Assembly: GCA_945897765.1 (NCBI GenBank)
Contig: CAMDGP010000035.1
Span: 1 to 12,795 of the forward strand
Source of the DNA: Chitinophaga pinensis
GTDB taxonomy: Bacteria; Bacteroidota; Bacteroidia; Flavobacteriales_D; Crocinitomicaceae
Reading direction: 5' to 3'
DNA length: 12,795 bases
Positions 6,833-12,795 of this stretch are shown one piece after another. Every line of letters starts with the position of its first letter. The stretch's first letter is position 1. Below the pieces are notes generated by a model. That model ran no database searches, had not been told where the DNA came from, and was given only the letters and a program-made list of their open reading frames with translations. The position numbers and the translations under genes were made by a program.

Positions 6833-7246
6833 ATGAAAGAAGGATTTACGATAATTGAGCAGGTAAAGTTACCCTCTGATCTCGCTTCATTAGTTGAAGT
6901 TGAAAATTTAATCGATAAAGTTTGTGCAACCCTTGGTGTTCAAGAGGATGCCTACGGTAATGTTCTAATTGCAGTAACAGAAGCTGTTAACAATGCGATT
7001 CAACACGGAAATGAAGCGAATTCAAATCTTTTTGTTGATGTTGCTGTTGGTGATAAAGAGTTGGAGTTTTGCTTTAGAATTAAAGATGAAGGCACAGGTT
7101 TTGATTTTAATTCTTTACCAGACCCAACTGCACCCGAGAATTTATTAAAAGAAAGTGGAAGAGGAATTTTCCTAATGCGAAATTTAGCTGATGAGGTTGA
7201 GTTTGATGGTCAAGGAAATAGTGTAAATATTTATTTTTCCAAATGA
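6833..7246 (+). CDS. Small GHKL-fold ATPase, RsbW/SpoIIAB-like (anti-sigma-type kinase domain)
   Basis: This 137-residue single-domain protein carries the histidine-kinase-like ATP-binding fold. The N box is EAVNNAIQHGN (50-60), with Glu and the Mg-binding Asn. The G1 box is DEGTGFD (85-91) and the G2 box is SGRGIFLM (108-115). The length and lack of other domains match serine-kinase anti-sigma factors such as RsbW and SpoIIAB, which phosphorylate a STAS anti-antagonist. No sigma factor or STAS partner is encoded nearby, so the target is unknown. The ATG at 6833 lies 22 bases after the DUF4175-type gene, and its end overlaps the ybeY start by 4 bases (ATGA), indicating one operon. Confidence 0.85.
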   Translation: MKEGFTIIEQVKLPSDLASLVEVENLIDKVCATLGVQEDAYGNVLIAVTEAVNNAIQHGNEANSNLFVDVAVGDKELEFCFRIKDEGTGFDFNSLPDPTAPENLLKESGRGIFLMRNLADEVEFDGQGNSVNIYFSK

Positions 7247-7674
7247 TAGAGTTTGAATTTTTAGATATTGAAATTCCGGACTTTAAACCGGAATTTTTTG
7301 TTTCTAGTCTTTCTGATTTGATAGAAACAGAAGGATTTAATGAAGGGGACATTACGGTAGTTTTTGTTACAGACGAATATTTATTGGAGATGAATAAGAC
7401 GCACCTAAATCATGATTATTACACTGATATAATAACATTCGATTATACTGAATCAAACTTTATTTCAGGGGATTTGTTTATTTCTTATGATAGAGTATTA
7501 GATAATTCGAATAAGTTTAATGTTACAGAGTTTAATGAATTATGTCGAGTCGTTTTCCACGGAGTGTTACACTTGTGTGGGTATAAAGACAAATCTAAAA
7601 AAGAAGAACAATTAATGCGAACAAAAGAAACTTACTATTTAGACAAACATGTTTCACGTGAAACAAATCTATAA
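7243..7674 (+). CDS. ybeY: Endoribonuclease YbeY (rRNA maturation / ribosome quality control)
   Basis: This encodes a 143-residue metallo-RNase of the YbeY family, needed for 16S rRNA 3'-end processing and 70S quality control. Family motifs are present: NKTHLNHDYYTDIITFDY (51-68), GDLFIS (76-81) and the metal-site motif HGVLHLCGYKD (106-116). The usual form is HGxLHLxGYDH, with three His ligands. Here His106 and His110 are kept, but the third position is Asp116. Asp can coordinate zinc, and I recall similar GYKDK forms in other Bacteroidota, so I do not regard the enzyme as dead. Translation is coupled to the upstream ATPase gene by an ATGA overlap. A parS site is embedded in codons 136-141 near the C-terminus. 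Confidence 0.92.
   Translation: MIEFEFLDIEIPDFKPEFFVSSLSDLIETEGFNEGDITVVFVTDEYLLEMNKTHLNHDYYTDIITFDYTESNFISGDLFISYDRVLDNSNKFNVTEFNELCRVVFHGVLHLCGYKDKSKKEEQLMRTKETYYLDKHVSRETNL
7650..7665. other. parS: parS site 1 (ParB-binding centromere site)
   Basis: TGTTTCACGTGAAACA is a perfect 16-base palindrome matching the widely conserved chromosomal parS consensus bound by ParB (Spo0J). It lies inside the ybeY coding sequence, covering residues 136-141. Its partner site starts 39 bases downstream. parS sites normally cluster near the replication origin. Confidence 0.88.
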
Positions 7675-7682
7675 ATAAGGGT

Positions 7683-7690
7683 TAATTTTG
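7683..7690 (+). promoter_or_regulatory. Candidate -7 promoter element for mnmG, overlapping parS site 2
   Basis: TAATTTTG is an exact match to TAnnTTTG, and its last two bases are the first two of parS site 2. The predicted start of transcription would fall inside parS, about 17 bases before the mnmG ATG. No good TTTG -33 box is seen at the right distance, so mnmG may also depend on read-through from ybeY. Confidence 0.4.
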
Positions 7691-7704
7691 TTTCACGTGA
7701 AACA
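7689..7704. other. parS: parS site 2 (ParB-binding centromere site)
   Basis: This is a second perfect copy of TGTTTCACGTGAAACA, ending 6 bases before the mnmG start codon. It occupies the place where a ribosome binding site would normally be, so ParB bound here could affect mnmG expression (inference). Confidence 0.88.
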
Positions 7705-7710
7705 AAAAAT

Positions 7711-9582
7711 ATGTTAGGAAAATACGATGTAATTGTAGTTGGTGCAGGACATGCTGGTTGTGAAGCGGCAAATGCTGCTGCGAAGATGGGTAGTAGTGTT
7801 TTGTTGGTTACAATGAATATGAATACAATTGCTCAAATGAGCTGTAATCCAGCAATGGGTGGTGTAGCAAAAGGACAAATTGTTCGAGAAATTGATGCAC
7901 TTGGTGGTGGTTCTGGAATTGTGAGTGATAAGAGTGCTATACAATTTCGAATGCTAAATATGTCGAAAGGACCTGCAATGTGGTCGCCTCGTACACAAAA
8001 CGATCGAATGCTTTTCGCTGCTGAATGGCGCTATTTGTTAGAACAAAATCCAAACGTTGATTTTTGGCAAGACATGTGTACCGGTTTAATCGTTGAAGGA
8101 AATAAAGTAATTGGTGTTAAAACCAGTATTGGAATGCCAATTTATACTACATCTGTTATTCTTACAAATGGTACATTTTTAAATGGTTTAATTCATTTAG
8201 GAGAAAAACAATTCGGTGGAGGAAGGGCAGCAGAACGTGCTTCGACTGGAATTACAGAAGATTTAATTGAACTTGGATTTGAAGCAGGAAGAATGAAAAC
8301 AGGAACACCACCACGAGTTGATGGTCGTTCTTTAAATTATTCTAAAATGGAAGAACAAGCAGGTGACGAAAACCCCTCAAAATTTAGTTACGGTAAAACA
8401 GAAGCATTAAAGCGGCAATTGTCGTGTCACATCTCATACACCAATCCACAAACGCACGAATTATTGCGCACGGGTTTTGATCGCTCACCTATGTTTAATG
8501 GTTCTATTAAAAGCACTGGCCCTAGATATTGTCCTAGTATTGAAGATAAGATAAATCGTTTCGCTGAAAGAGATCGTCATCAGATTTTTGTAGAACCAGA
8601 AGGATGGAATACAGTAGAAATTTATGTTAATGGATTCAGCACCTCGTTACCTGAAGAGGTACAGTTTTCAGCAATGAAAACTATTCCTGGATTTGAAAAT
8701 GTTAAAATGTTTCGCCCTGGTTATGCTATCGAATACGATTATTTTCCTCCGACACAGTTAAAACATACGTTAGAAACCAAGTTAATTGAAAACCTTTATT
8801 TTGCAGGACAAATTAATGGAACAACCGGTTATGAGGAAGCTGGTTGTCAAGGATTAATGGCTGGGATAAATGCACACTTAAAAAACAATAATAAAGACGC
8901 ATTCATTCTTAATCGTAATGAAGCTTATATTGGTGTTTTGATTGATGACTTAATTACGAAAGGCACTAAAGAACCTTATAGAATGTTTACGAGTAGGGCA
9001 GAGTATCGTATTTTATTACGTCAAGATAATGCTGATATTCGTTTGACTCCACTTGGGCACGCAATAGGAATTGTGTCTGATGAAGATCTAGAACACGTAA
9101 ACAAAAAGATTCAGGGAACAGATACTTTAAAGAAACAATTTAGGCAGATAGGAGTTACACCAGAACAAATAAATACTGTCTTAACAGAGAAGGAATCTGC
9201 GTTAATTACTCAACAGGTTAAACTAACTAGTTTAATTACTCGTCCACATATTTTATTGCAGGATATTTTAAATGTTTCTCCAGAAGCCAATGAAGCAGCT
9301 AAATTGATGGAAGCCATACATCCTGAAATTGTTTCGCAAACAGAAATTCAATTAAAGTATGAAGGATATATCGAACGTGAAGAAGAACAAGCAGCAAAAT
9401 TGATAAGATTAGAGGAGGTTAAAATTCCTGCTGATGTTGATTTTAAGCAATTAAAAAGTTTGAGTTCGGAAGCCGTTGAAAAACTAACAAACATTCAACC
9501 AGCTACAATCGGACAAGCTTCACGTGTTTCTGGTATCACCCCAAGCGATGTTTCTATACTTTTGATTTATTTAGGGAGATAA
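7711..9582 (+). CDS. mnmG: tRNA uridine-5-carboxymethylaminomethyl synthesis enzyme MnmG (GidA)
   Basis: This encodes a 623-residue FAD-dependent enzyme, normal full length. With MnmE (not in this window) it installs the 5-carboxymethylaminomethyl group on wobble uridine 34 of certain tRNAs. Evidence includes the FAD-binding motif GAGHAG (11-16), SCNPAMGG (44-51) with Cys45, and TNGTFLNG (152-159). The signature PRYCPSIEDK (271-280) has Cys274, the likely counterpart of the catalytic Cys277 of E. coli. GQINGTTGYEEAGCQG (366-381) is a second family signature. The C-terminal part is helical, as in MnmG. No Shine-Dalgarno sequence is visible; parS site 2 lies directly upstream. The gene follows ybeY by 36 bases and is the last rightward gene. 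gidA lies beside oriC in several bacteria, which bears on the origin proposal. Confidence 0.96.
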   Translation: MLGKYDVIVVGAGHAGCEAANAAAKMGSSVLLVTMNMNTIAQMSCNPAMGGVAKGQIVREIDALGGGSGIVSDKSAIQFRMLNMSKGPAMWSPRTQNDRMLFAAEWRYLLEQNPNVDFWQDMCTGLIVEGNKVIGVKTSIGMPIYTTSVILTNGTFLNGLIHLGEKQFGGGRAAERASTGITEDLIELGFEAGRMKTGTPPRVDGRSLNYSKMEEQAGDENPSKFSYGKTEALKRQLSCHISYTNPQTHELLRTGFDRSPMFNGSIKSTGPRYCPSIEDKINRFAERDRHQIFVEPEGWNTVEIYVNGFSTSLPEEVQFSAMKTIPGFENVKMFRPGYAIEYDYFPPTQLKHTLETKLIENLYFAGQINGTTGYEEAGCQGLMAGINAHLKNNNKDAFILNRNEAYIGVLIDDLITKGTKEPYRMFTSRAEYRILLRQDNADIRLTPLGHAIGIVSDEDLEHVNKKIQGTDTLKKQFRQIGVTPEQINTVLTEKESALITQQVKLTSLITRPHILLQDILNVSPEANEAAKLMEAIHPEIVSQTEIQLKYEGYIEREEEQAAKLIRLEEVKIPADVDFKQLKSLSSEAVEKLTNIQPATIGQASRVSGITPSDVSILLIYLGR

Positions 9583-9846
9583 AACGCAATTTAAAGCGAT
9601 TTTAGAACCAAACAGACTTAAATTTAAAGACAACCCTGTTTTTAAATTAAAACCTTCTTAAAAACGATTTATTAAAGGTTGTTTAAGGTGTTTATATAGT
9701 TTTTTTCTATAGTTTGTTTTTTTTAATAAATATTTCTTATTTTTATTTAAACTTGTGTTTATTAAGGGGTTTGAATCAACCTCGATTTACAGATGAAATT
9801 AAAATCTAAAAATCAGGAATAAAAACAGATAACGAAAAAGTTAACT
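9583..9846. other. Gene-free convergent gap after mnmG
   Basis: This 264-base AT-rich stretch separates mnmG from the minus-strand DUF4783-like gene. It contains several AT-rich inverted repeats: AATTTAAA 9621-9628 with TTTAAATT 9641-9648, and AACCTT 9651-9656 with AAGGTT 9675-9680. A T-rich run follows. I see no gene or RNA in it; transcription from both sides probably ends here. Confidence 0.5.
9695..9724 (+). terminator. Candidate intrinsic terminator downstream of mnmG
   Basis: A short inverted repeat TATAG (9695-9699) / CTATA (9707-9711) around a T-rich loop is followed by a T-rich tract (9713-9724) with 10 T's in 12 bases before the sequence turns A-rich. The stem is short and AT-rich, so the structure is weak, but the place, about 110 bases past mnmG before a strand switch, is right. 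Confidence 0.3.
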
Positions 9847-10230
9847 TTATTCTTTTTCAATGGTGAGACTTTCCATTTTTGCTTCAGATTTTTCCGCTCG
9901 AAAATGAAAAGTTGTGCGATAAGATTCTTTACCTAAGGTGTATTTACCAATAGTAAAAGCACCATCTGTAGTTTCTTTACCTTTAAAAACAAATGTAAAT
10001 GTTCCTTTTGGTTTTTTTGTGAAGAATTCATTAAGTACCATTTCTGCTTGTGTGTGATTGTAAGCGCCTTCTTTACCGAGAATATTGAGCAAAACTTTAT
10101 CTTTTCCCATTTGAACAATTGCTTTTGCGTCGTTTGCTGACATCGCTTTTTGAATCGAATTGTATGGAACTTCAATTGTTGTAGCGAAAAAAAGGAGGAT
10201 ACCCGAAATGATAGATAATAGTGAATTCAT
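9847..10230 (-). CDS. DUF4783-like small exported protein
   Basis: This encodes a 127-residue protein with an N-terminal hydrophobic segment (about residues 4-18) that reads as a signal peptide, possibly cleaved near FATT (15-18). The mature part fits the DUF4783 / NTF2-like pattern common in Bacteroidota: a helix with IQKAMSANDAKAIVQM (26-41), a strand with DKVLLNILG (44-52), then a motif like AYNHTQAEMVLNEFF (56-70), then FTFVFKGKE and IGKYTLG strands. The function of the family is not established. The gene lies 47 bases downstream of the lipoprotein gene on the same strand and may be co-transcribed with it. I identified no clear promoter of its own. The family call is by pattern recall, not search. 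Confidence 0.65.
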   Translation of the reverse strand: MNSLLSIISGILLFFATTIEVPYNSIQKAMSANDAKAIVQMGKDKVLLNILGKEGAYNHTQAEMVLNEFFTKKPKGTFTFVFKGKETTDGAFTIGKYTLGKESYRTTFHFRAEKSEAKMESLTIEKE

Positions 10231-10277
10231 AGAAGTGATTTTACCAAAAACAGTGCCGTAAATTGTTAAAAAGCAGA

Positions 10278-11213
10278 CTATAAATTCATTAAAAGTGAGT
10301 CTTCGCTAATTGTTAAAATTCTAATCCCACGAAACTTTTCATATACGTAAGGTTGGTTTTTCGATCGAAATGGAATTACGCCCAGTTTTTCAAAGAAAGA
10401 ACAACTATTATTTTTAGTATGTAAGAAGCTTAAAAAAAGACAAGCGTTTTTAAAGTTTTTTGATTGTAAAACAACAGCAATACATTTCCTGTCGGCATAA
10501 AGGTCAGAATTAGTTAAAACGTAACTAACTTTTCTTTTTTTATTCTTTTTTAAGATAGAATTTTCTAAATACTGGGACCATTTAAGCAATAAAAATTGTT
10601 TTGAAGGCAAACTATCGGTTCCAGGATTAAAAGGGATATAATTCCCTTCAAATGATTTTTTCCAGTTTGAATAATAGCTTGGTTTCTTTTTTGATAGGTG
10701 TTTCACATTTGCCAACAAAACAGCATTTTCACCAGGATTTAAAGAACTATAATTGAATTTTTTGGTTAGGTCTTTATAGCTTGTTGGAACCTCTAAAGTA
10801 TCAGGAACGTATGAAAACACATAAGGGTCGAGTCCAACTGTAAGCCAAGAGTTATTCTGAAATGCTCTAAAATTGAAAAGGGATTCTCTGATAAAACTTC
10901 GAGATAAATGATGAAAAACAACGGGCTTTAAGTTTTTGACGGACTGTAAAGATTTTACAAAAACGAGATCAAAGTTGGTGTTAAAATCATCTTTTTGTAA
11001 ACTTTTACGAATAGAATCTGAACTAAGAAATCTGATTTTTACGCGAATATTATTTGCCTTTGAATATTTTCTAAATAAAATGGTGTCTTTAGATTTTAAA
11101 AAATCGGAAGCGATGATGAGTTCATTTTTGTAGCTTTTATTAGCTTTCTCTATACTACAACCTGTTAAAAACGCAAATAGTAGTGTGAAAAAGAAGACGA
11201 AATAGTTGAACAT
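10278..11213 (-). CDS. Solute-binding-type lipoprotein (extracellular substrate-binding protein fold)
   Basis: This encodes a 311-residue lipoprotein. A hydrophobic signal sequence (residues 3-16) ends in a lipobox LTGC (16-19), so Cys19 would be lipidated. The mature N-terminus ELIIASDFLKSKDTILFRKY looks like the first strand and helix of type 2 periplasmic binding proteins such as the iron-binding ones. NFDLVFVKS (about 80-88) and WLTVGLDPYVFSYVP (about 123-137) fit the same fold. No ABC permease or ATPase gene is adjacent, so it is an orphan and may bind a ligand for another purpose. The ligand cannot be told from the sequence. Many lysines and serines and a rather divergent C-terminus suggest a fast-evolving member. 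The ATG at 11213 gives a proper signal peptide. Confidence 0.6.
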   Translation of the reverse strand: MFNYFVFFFTLLFAFLTGCSIEKANKSYKNELIIASDFLKSKDTILFRKYSKANNIRVKIRFLSSDSIRKSLQKDDFNTNFDLVFVKSLQSVKNLKPVVFHHLSRSFIRESLFNFRAFQNNSWLTVGLDPYVFSYVPDTLEVPTSYKDLTKKFNYSSLNPGENAVLLANVKHLSKKKPSYYSNWKKSFEGNYIPFNPGTDSLPSKQFLLLKWSQYLENSILKKNKKRKVSYVLTNSDLYADRKCIAVVLQSKNFKNACLFLSFLHTKNNSCSFFEKLGVIPFRSKNQPYVYEKFRGIRILTISEDSLLMNL

Positions 11214-11237
11214 ATTAACTCAAAAAAGGCTATTGTA

Positions 11238-11245
11238 CAAATATA
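11238..11245 (-). promoter_or_regulatory. Candidate -7 promoter element for the lipoprotein gene
   Basis: On the minus strand TATATTTG matches TAnnTTTG exactly and would give a leader of about 20 bases before the ATG at 11213. No TTTG is seen 19-21 bases upstream, so the -33 half is unclear. Confidence 0.45.
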
Positions 11246-11282
11246 GAAAATATTAATGCTTTGAATATTAAAAGGAACTAGG

Positions 11283-11315
11283 GTTAATTTTAATTTGAGG
11301 TGGGGTTAAATTAAC
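11283..11315 (-). terminator. Possible hairpin ending the receptor/HMA transcript
   Basis: GTTAATTTTAA (11283-11293) and TTAAATTAAC (11306-11315) form an imperfect inverted repeat with one bulge and a 12-base loop. It lies downstream of the minus-strand HMA gene and just upstream of the promoter of the next gene. The stem is AT-rich and the following T-tract is poor. Confidence 0.25.
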
Positions 11316-11567
11316 ATACATAATCTGAAGTAAAAGAGCACAAGCCTTTGGAACCATTATTTTTTTGTGGCTAATCATCTAGATTTTCTACGTTTATTAA
11401 CGTTTTTATCACTTTACTATCTATTATTGCAGGGTTTTTCAACCATTGTTTTAAACTTAAAAAGAAGAAGTTTGGTTTCAGCTGTAAAAAAATTAAACGC
11501 AATAGACTCCACCTTATTTTAGTCATAAAATAAATTAGTTTTCGAAAGATGTTGATTTTGAAGTAAT

Positions 11568-11912
11568 TTACTGTTTCATTCCGCCAGGTTGGCAACACAG
11601 TGGTAATTTTTCAACAGCTTCTTTTGTAGCTTTTACCTCATCTGCATCATAACCTATAGCAGCAATTATCTGTTTAATTTCAGTTACAGTAATTTTAGAA
11701 GTTGAAAATTTAACCGTGACTTTTTTGTTTTCAAGGTTCAATTCTGCAAACTTGATTCCTTTAGTGTAGTTTAATTTTCCTTCTATACGTTCTTTACAAT
11801 CGCCACATTCAGCGGATGTTTGAATGATGATGGTTTTGGATTTTTCTGCTTTTTGAGAAAATCCAACAGTTCCAATGAGAATAAAAAGGAATAAAAAAAG
11901 TAAGTTTTTCAT
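11568..11912 (-). CDS. Exported heavy-metal-associated (HMA) domain protein
   Basis: This encodes a 114-residue protein with a clear signal peptide (MKNLLFLFLFILIGTVGFS, 1-19; cleavage probably before Gln20) and an HMA/MerP-like ferredoxin-type domain (about 26-90). The metal motif is ECGDC (35-39): Cys36 and Cys39 form the CxxC pair that in this family binds Cu(I) or similar soft metals. A second cysteine pair, Cys106-Cys107 (LCCQPGG), sits near the C-terminus and could add a ligand site. I chose the Met at 11912 because it begins a proper signal peptide; the frame also opens further upstream, inside the receptor gene. It lies 10 bases after the receptor stop codon, so the two are almost surely one operon, suggesting metal capture or sensing next to outer-membrane uptake. 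Confidence 0.85.
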   Translation of the reverse strand: MKNLLFLFLFILIGTVGFSQKAEKSKTIIIQTSAECGDCKERIEGKLNYTKGIKFAELNLENKKVTVKFSTSKITVTEIKQIIAAIGYDADEVKATKEAVEKLPLCCQPGGMKQ

Positions 11913-11922
11913 GTTTTGTGTT

Positions 11923-12795
11923 TTAAAGGTTATTATTTGTGTTTTTCTTTTTCTTTGGTTGTAAAATTGCAAATCCTAATCCCGCATAGACGTTTATTCC
12001 CATAATTGGTCCCCAGCTATTGGTAGCATCAAAAGTGCTGCTAAAAGGATTTTGTGCATCAATGATTGGGTTTTGCTGTTTGAAGTTAGTTAAGTTCTCT
12101 CCTCCCAAATAAAAGTTCCATTTCTTATAAATGTAAGTAATTTGTCCATTTATCATCGGATAAACCTGACCTTTGGTGTTGAATAAAATCAGGGTTGTAT
12201 CTGCACTATTTGTTTGAACAGGAAGTCGTGACGCTCCAAAAACAGAGCAAGTTAAATCAAATTCCCAGCGTTTATTGCGCGTTTTATAAGCCAAATTCAT
12301 AAATCCTCGGTTTCTAGGAATCATCACTTGTTGGCGCATTTCACCACCGTATGCTGCTTTTACATCTAAGAATTTATAAGCCAAGCGAACATCGAAATTT
12401 TTAAAGGGAGACAAACTCAATTCGGCTTGAAAACTATTCGAATAAGAAGCATTTTCTAGATTAGTGAAAACAATAGCATTTACACTTTCGTCTCGGTCAA
12501 CTACTAATTGATTGGTAAAACGAGTGTGGTAATAATCAATACTAATTGATGCTTTTTGTCCACCAAATTTAAATTCATGAACAATGGAAGTTCCGGCGTT
12601 CCAAGAGATTTCTGGTTTTGTTTCCTTTGGTGCAGTCCATTGTTTGGAGTTGGCAAGCAAAGAAATGTTATCAATGATATAATTCGGCACACGCCAGCCC
12701 TTTCCAATAGTGAAACGAATATCTGTAAATTCAGATGCGCTGTATTTCGTGTGAATTCTTGGTGAAAATTGACTACCATACAAATTGTGATAATC
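11923..12795 (-). CDS. TonB-dependent receptor, C-terminal part of beta barrel (partial)
   Basis: The frame enters from the right edge (first residues DYHNLYGSQFSPRI) and runs 290 codons to TAA. Outer-membrane TonB-dependent receptor features include FTIGKGWRVPNYIIDN near the start, alternating aromatic/polar barrel strands throughout, and GGENLTNFKQQNPIIDAQNP, a typical block before the last strands. The end WGPIMGINVYAGLGFAI is the usual final strand. Unusually, it is followed by a hydrophilic tail LQPKKKKNTNNNL rather than ending in an aromatic residue. The plug and TonB box are outside the window. The next gene encodes an exported HMA protein, which suggests a metal or metal chelate as substrate (inference). 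Confidence 0.88.
   Translation of the reverse strand, partial: DYHNLYGSQFSPRIHTKYSASEFTDIRFTIGKGWRVPNYIIDNISLLANSKQWTAPKETKPEISWNAGTSIVHEFKFGGQKASISIDYYHTRFTNQLVVDRDESVNAIVFTNLENASYSNSFQAELSLSPFKNFDVRLAYKFLDVKAAYGGEMRQQVMIPRNRGFMNLAYKTRNKRWEFDLTCSVFGASRLPVQTNSADTTLILFNTKGQVYPMINGQITYIYKKWNFYLGGENLTNFKQQNPIIDAQNPFSSTFDATNSWGPIMGINVYAGLGFAILQPKKKKNTNNNL

Larger units (their letters stand above)
11214..11567. other. Gene-free gap between the metal-uptake unit and the lipoprotein gene
   Basis: This 354-base AT-rich stretch separates two minus-strand genes. It contains the candidate -7 element at 11238-11245 and the inverted repeat at 11283-11315. A minus-strand frame of about 50 codons (11374-11526) is present, but its composition and lack of recognisable features make it unconvincing as a gene. 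I see nothing else that can be named. Confidence 0.5.

Noticed and set aside
7678..7689. AGGGTTAATTTT shared with 11280-11291 as a dispersed regulatory repeat
   Set aside because: Two copies of an AT-rich 12-mer in different contexts; chance is a sufficient explanation.
7714..7944. Minus-strand open frame within mnmG
   Set aside because: It lies antisense to the strongly conserved FAD-binding region of MnmG; a composition shadow rich in Thr, Ser and Asn.
9521..9526. CACGTG core inside mnmG as a third parS site
   Set aside because: Only about 10 of 16 positions match the parS palindrome and the right arm is wrong.
11371..11598. Minus-strand frame of 75 codons (or about 50 from an internal ATG at 11526)
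   Set aside because: It overlaps the end of the HMA gene in another frame, is AT-driven in composition, and has no recognisable motif, signal peptide or promoter.
12504..12779. Open frames on both strands overlapping the receptor gene
   Set aside because: They overlap the receptor's clear beta-barrel coding sequence and show no independent family features.

Overview
This AT-rich window looks like the chromosome of a member of the Bacteroidota, most likely a flavobacterium-like lineage. Several protein types are typical of that phylum: a DUF2480 protein, a DUF4175-type membrane/coiled-coil protein, a DUF4783-like exported protein and a TonB-dependent receptor paired with an exported heavy-metal-associated protein. 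Some genes have TAnnTTTG-type promoter elements instead of sigma70-type ones, and Shine-Dalgarno sequences are largely absent. The genus cannot be set from the sequence alone.

Layout, left to right. A 3' gene end (2-76) is followed by a DUF2480 gene (240-746, +) that converges on tadA (868-1317, -), the tRNA adenosine deaminase gene. tadA diverges from a cvpA-family gene (1417-2049, +), whose end overlaps a small putative outer-membrane protein gene (2030-2569, +). Then comes an 863-base gene-free stretch (2570-3432) with direct and inverted repeats, one perfect DnaA box (TTATCCACA), several near matches and a very AT-rich segment. I read it as a candidate chromosomal origin. Rightward from it run a 1125-residue DUF4175-type protein gene (3433-6810), a small GHKL/RsbW-like ATPase gene (6833-7246), ybeY (7243-7674) and mnmG/gidA (7711-9582). 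Two perfect parS sites (TGTTTCACGTGAAACA) lie 39 bases apart at the ybeY/mnmG junction.

After mnmG the strand switches. On the minus strand are a DUF4783-like exported protein gene (9847-10230), an orphan solute-binding-type lipoprotein gene (10278-11213), a 354-base gap, an exported HMA-domain protein gene (11568-11912) and the C-terminal barrel of a TonB-dependent receptor gene that runs off the right edge.

Functionally, the centre combines RNA-maturation housekeeping genes (ybeY, mnmG; tadA nearby) with chromosome-maintenance DNA sites (candidate oriC, parS). The right end looks like an envelope/metal-uptake unit. The most notable signal is non-coding: the pairing of parS sites at mnmG with a repeat-rich, DnaA-box-bearing gap about 4.8 kb away.
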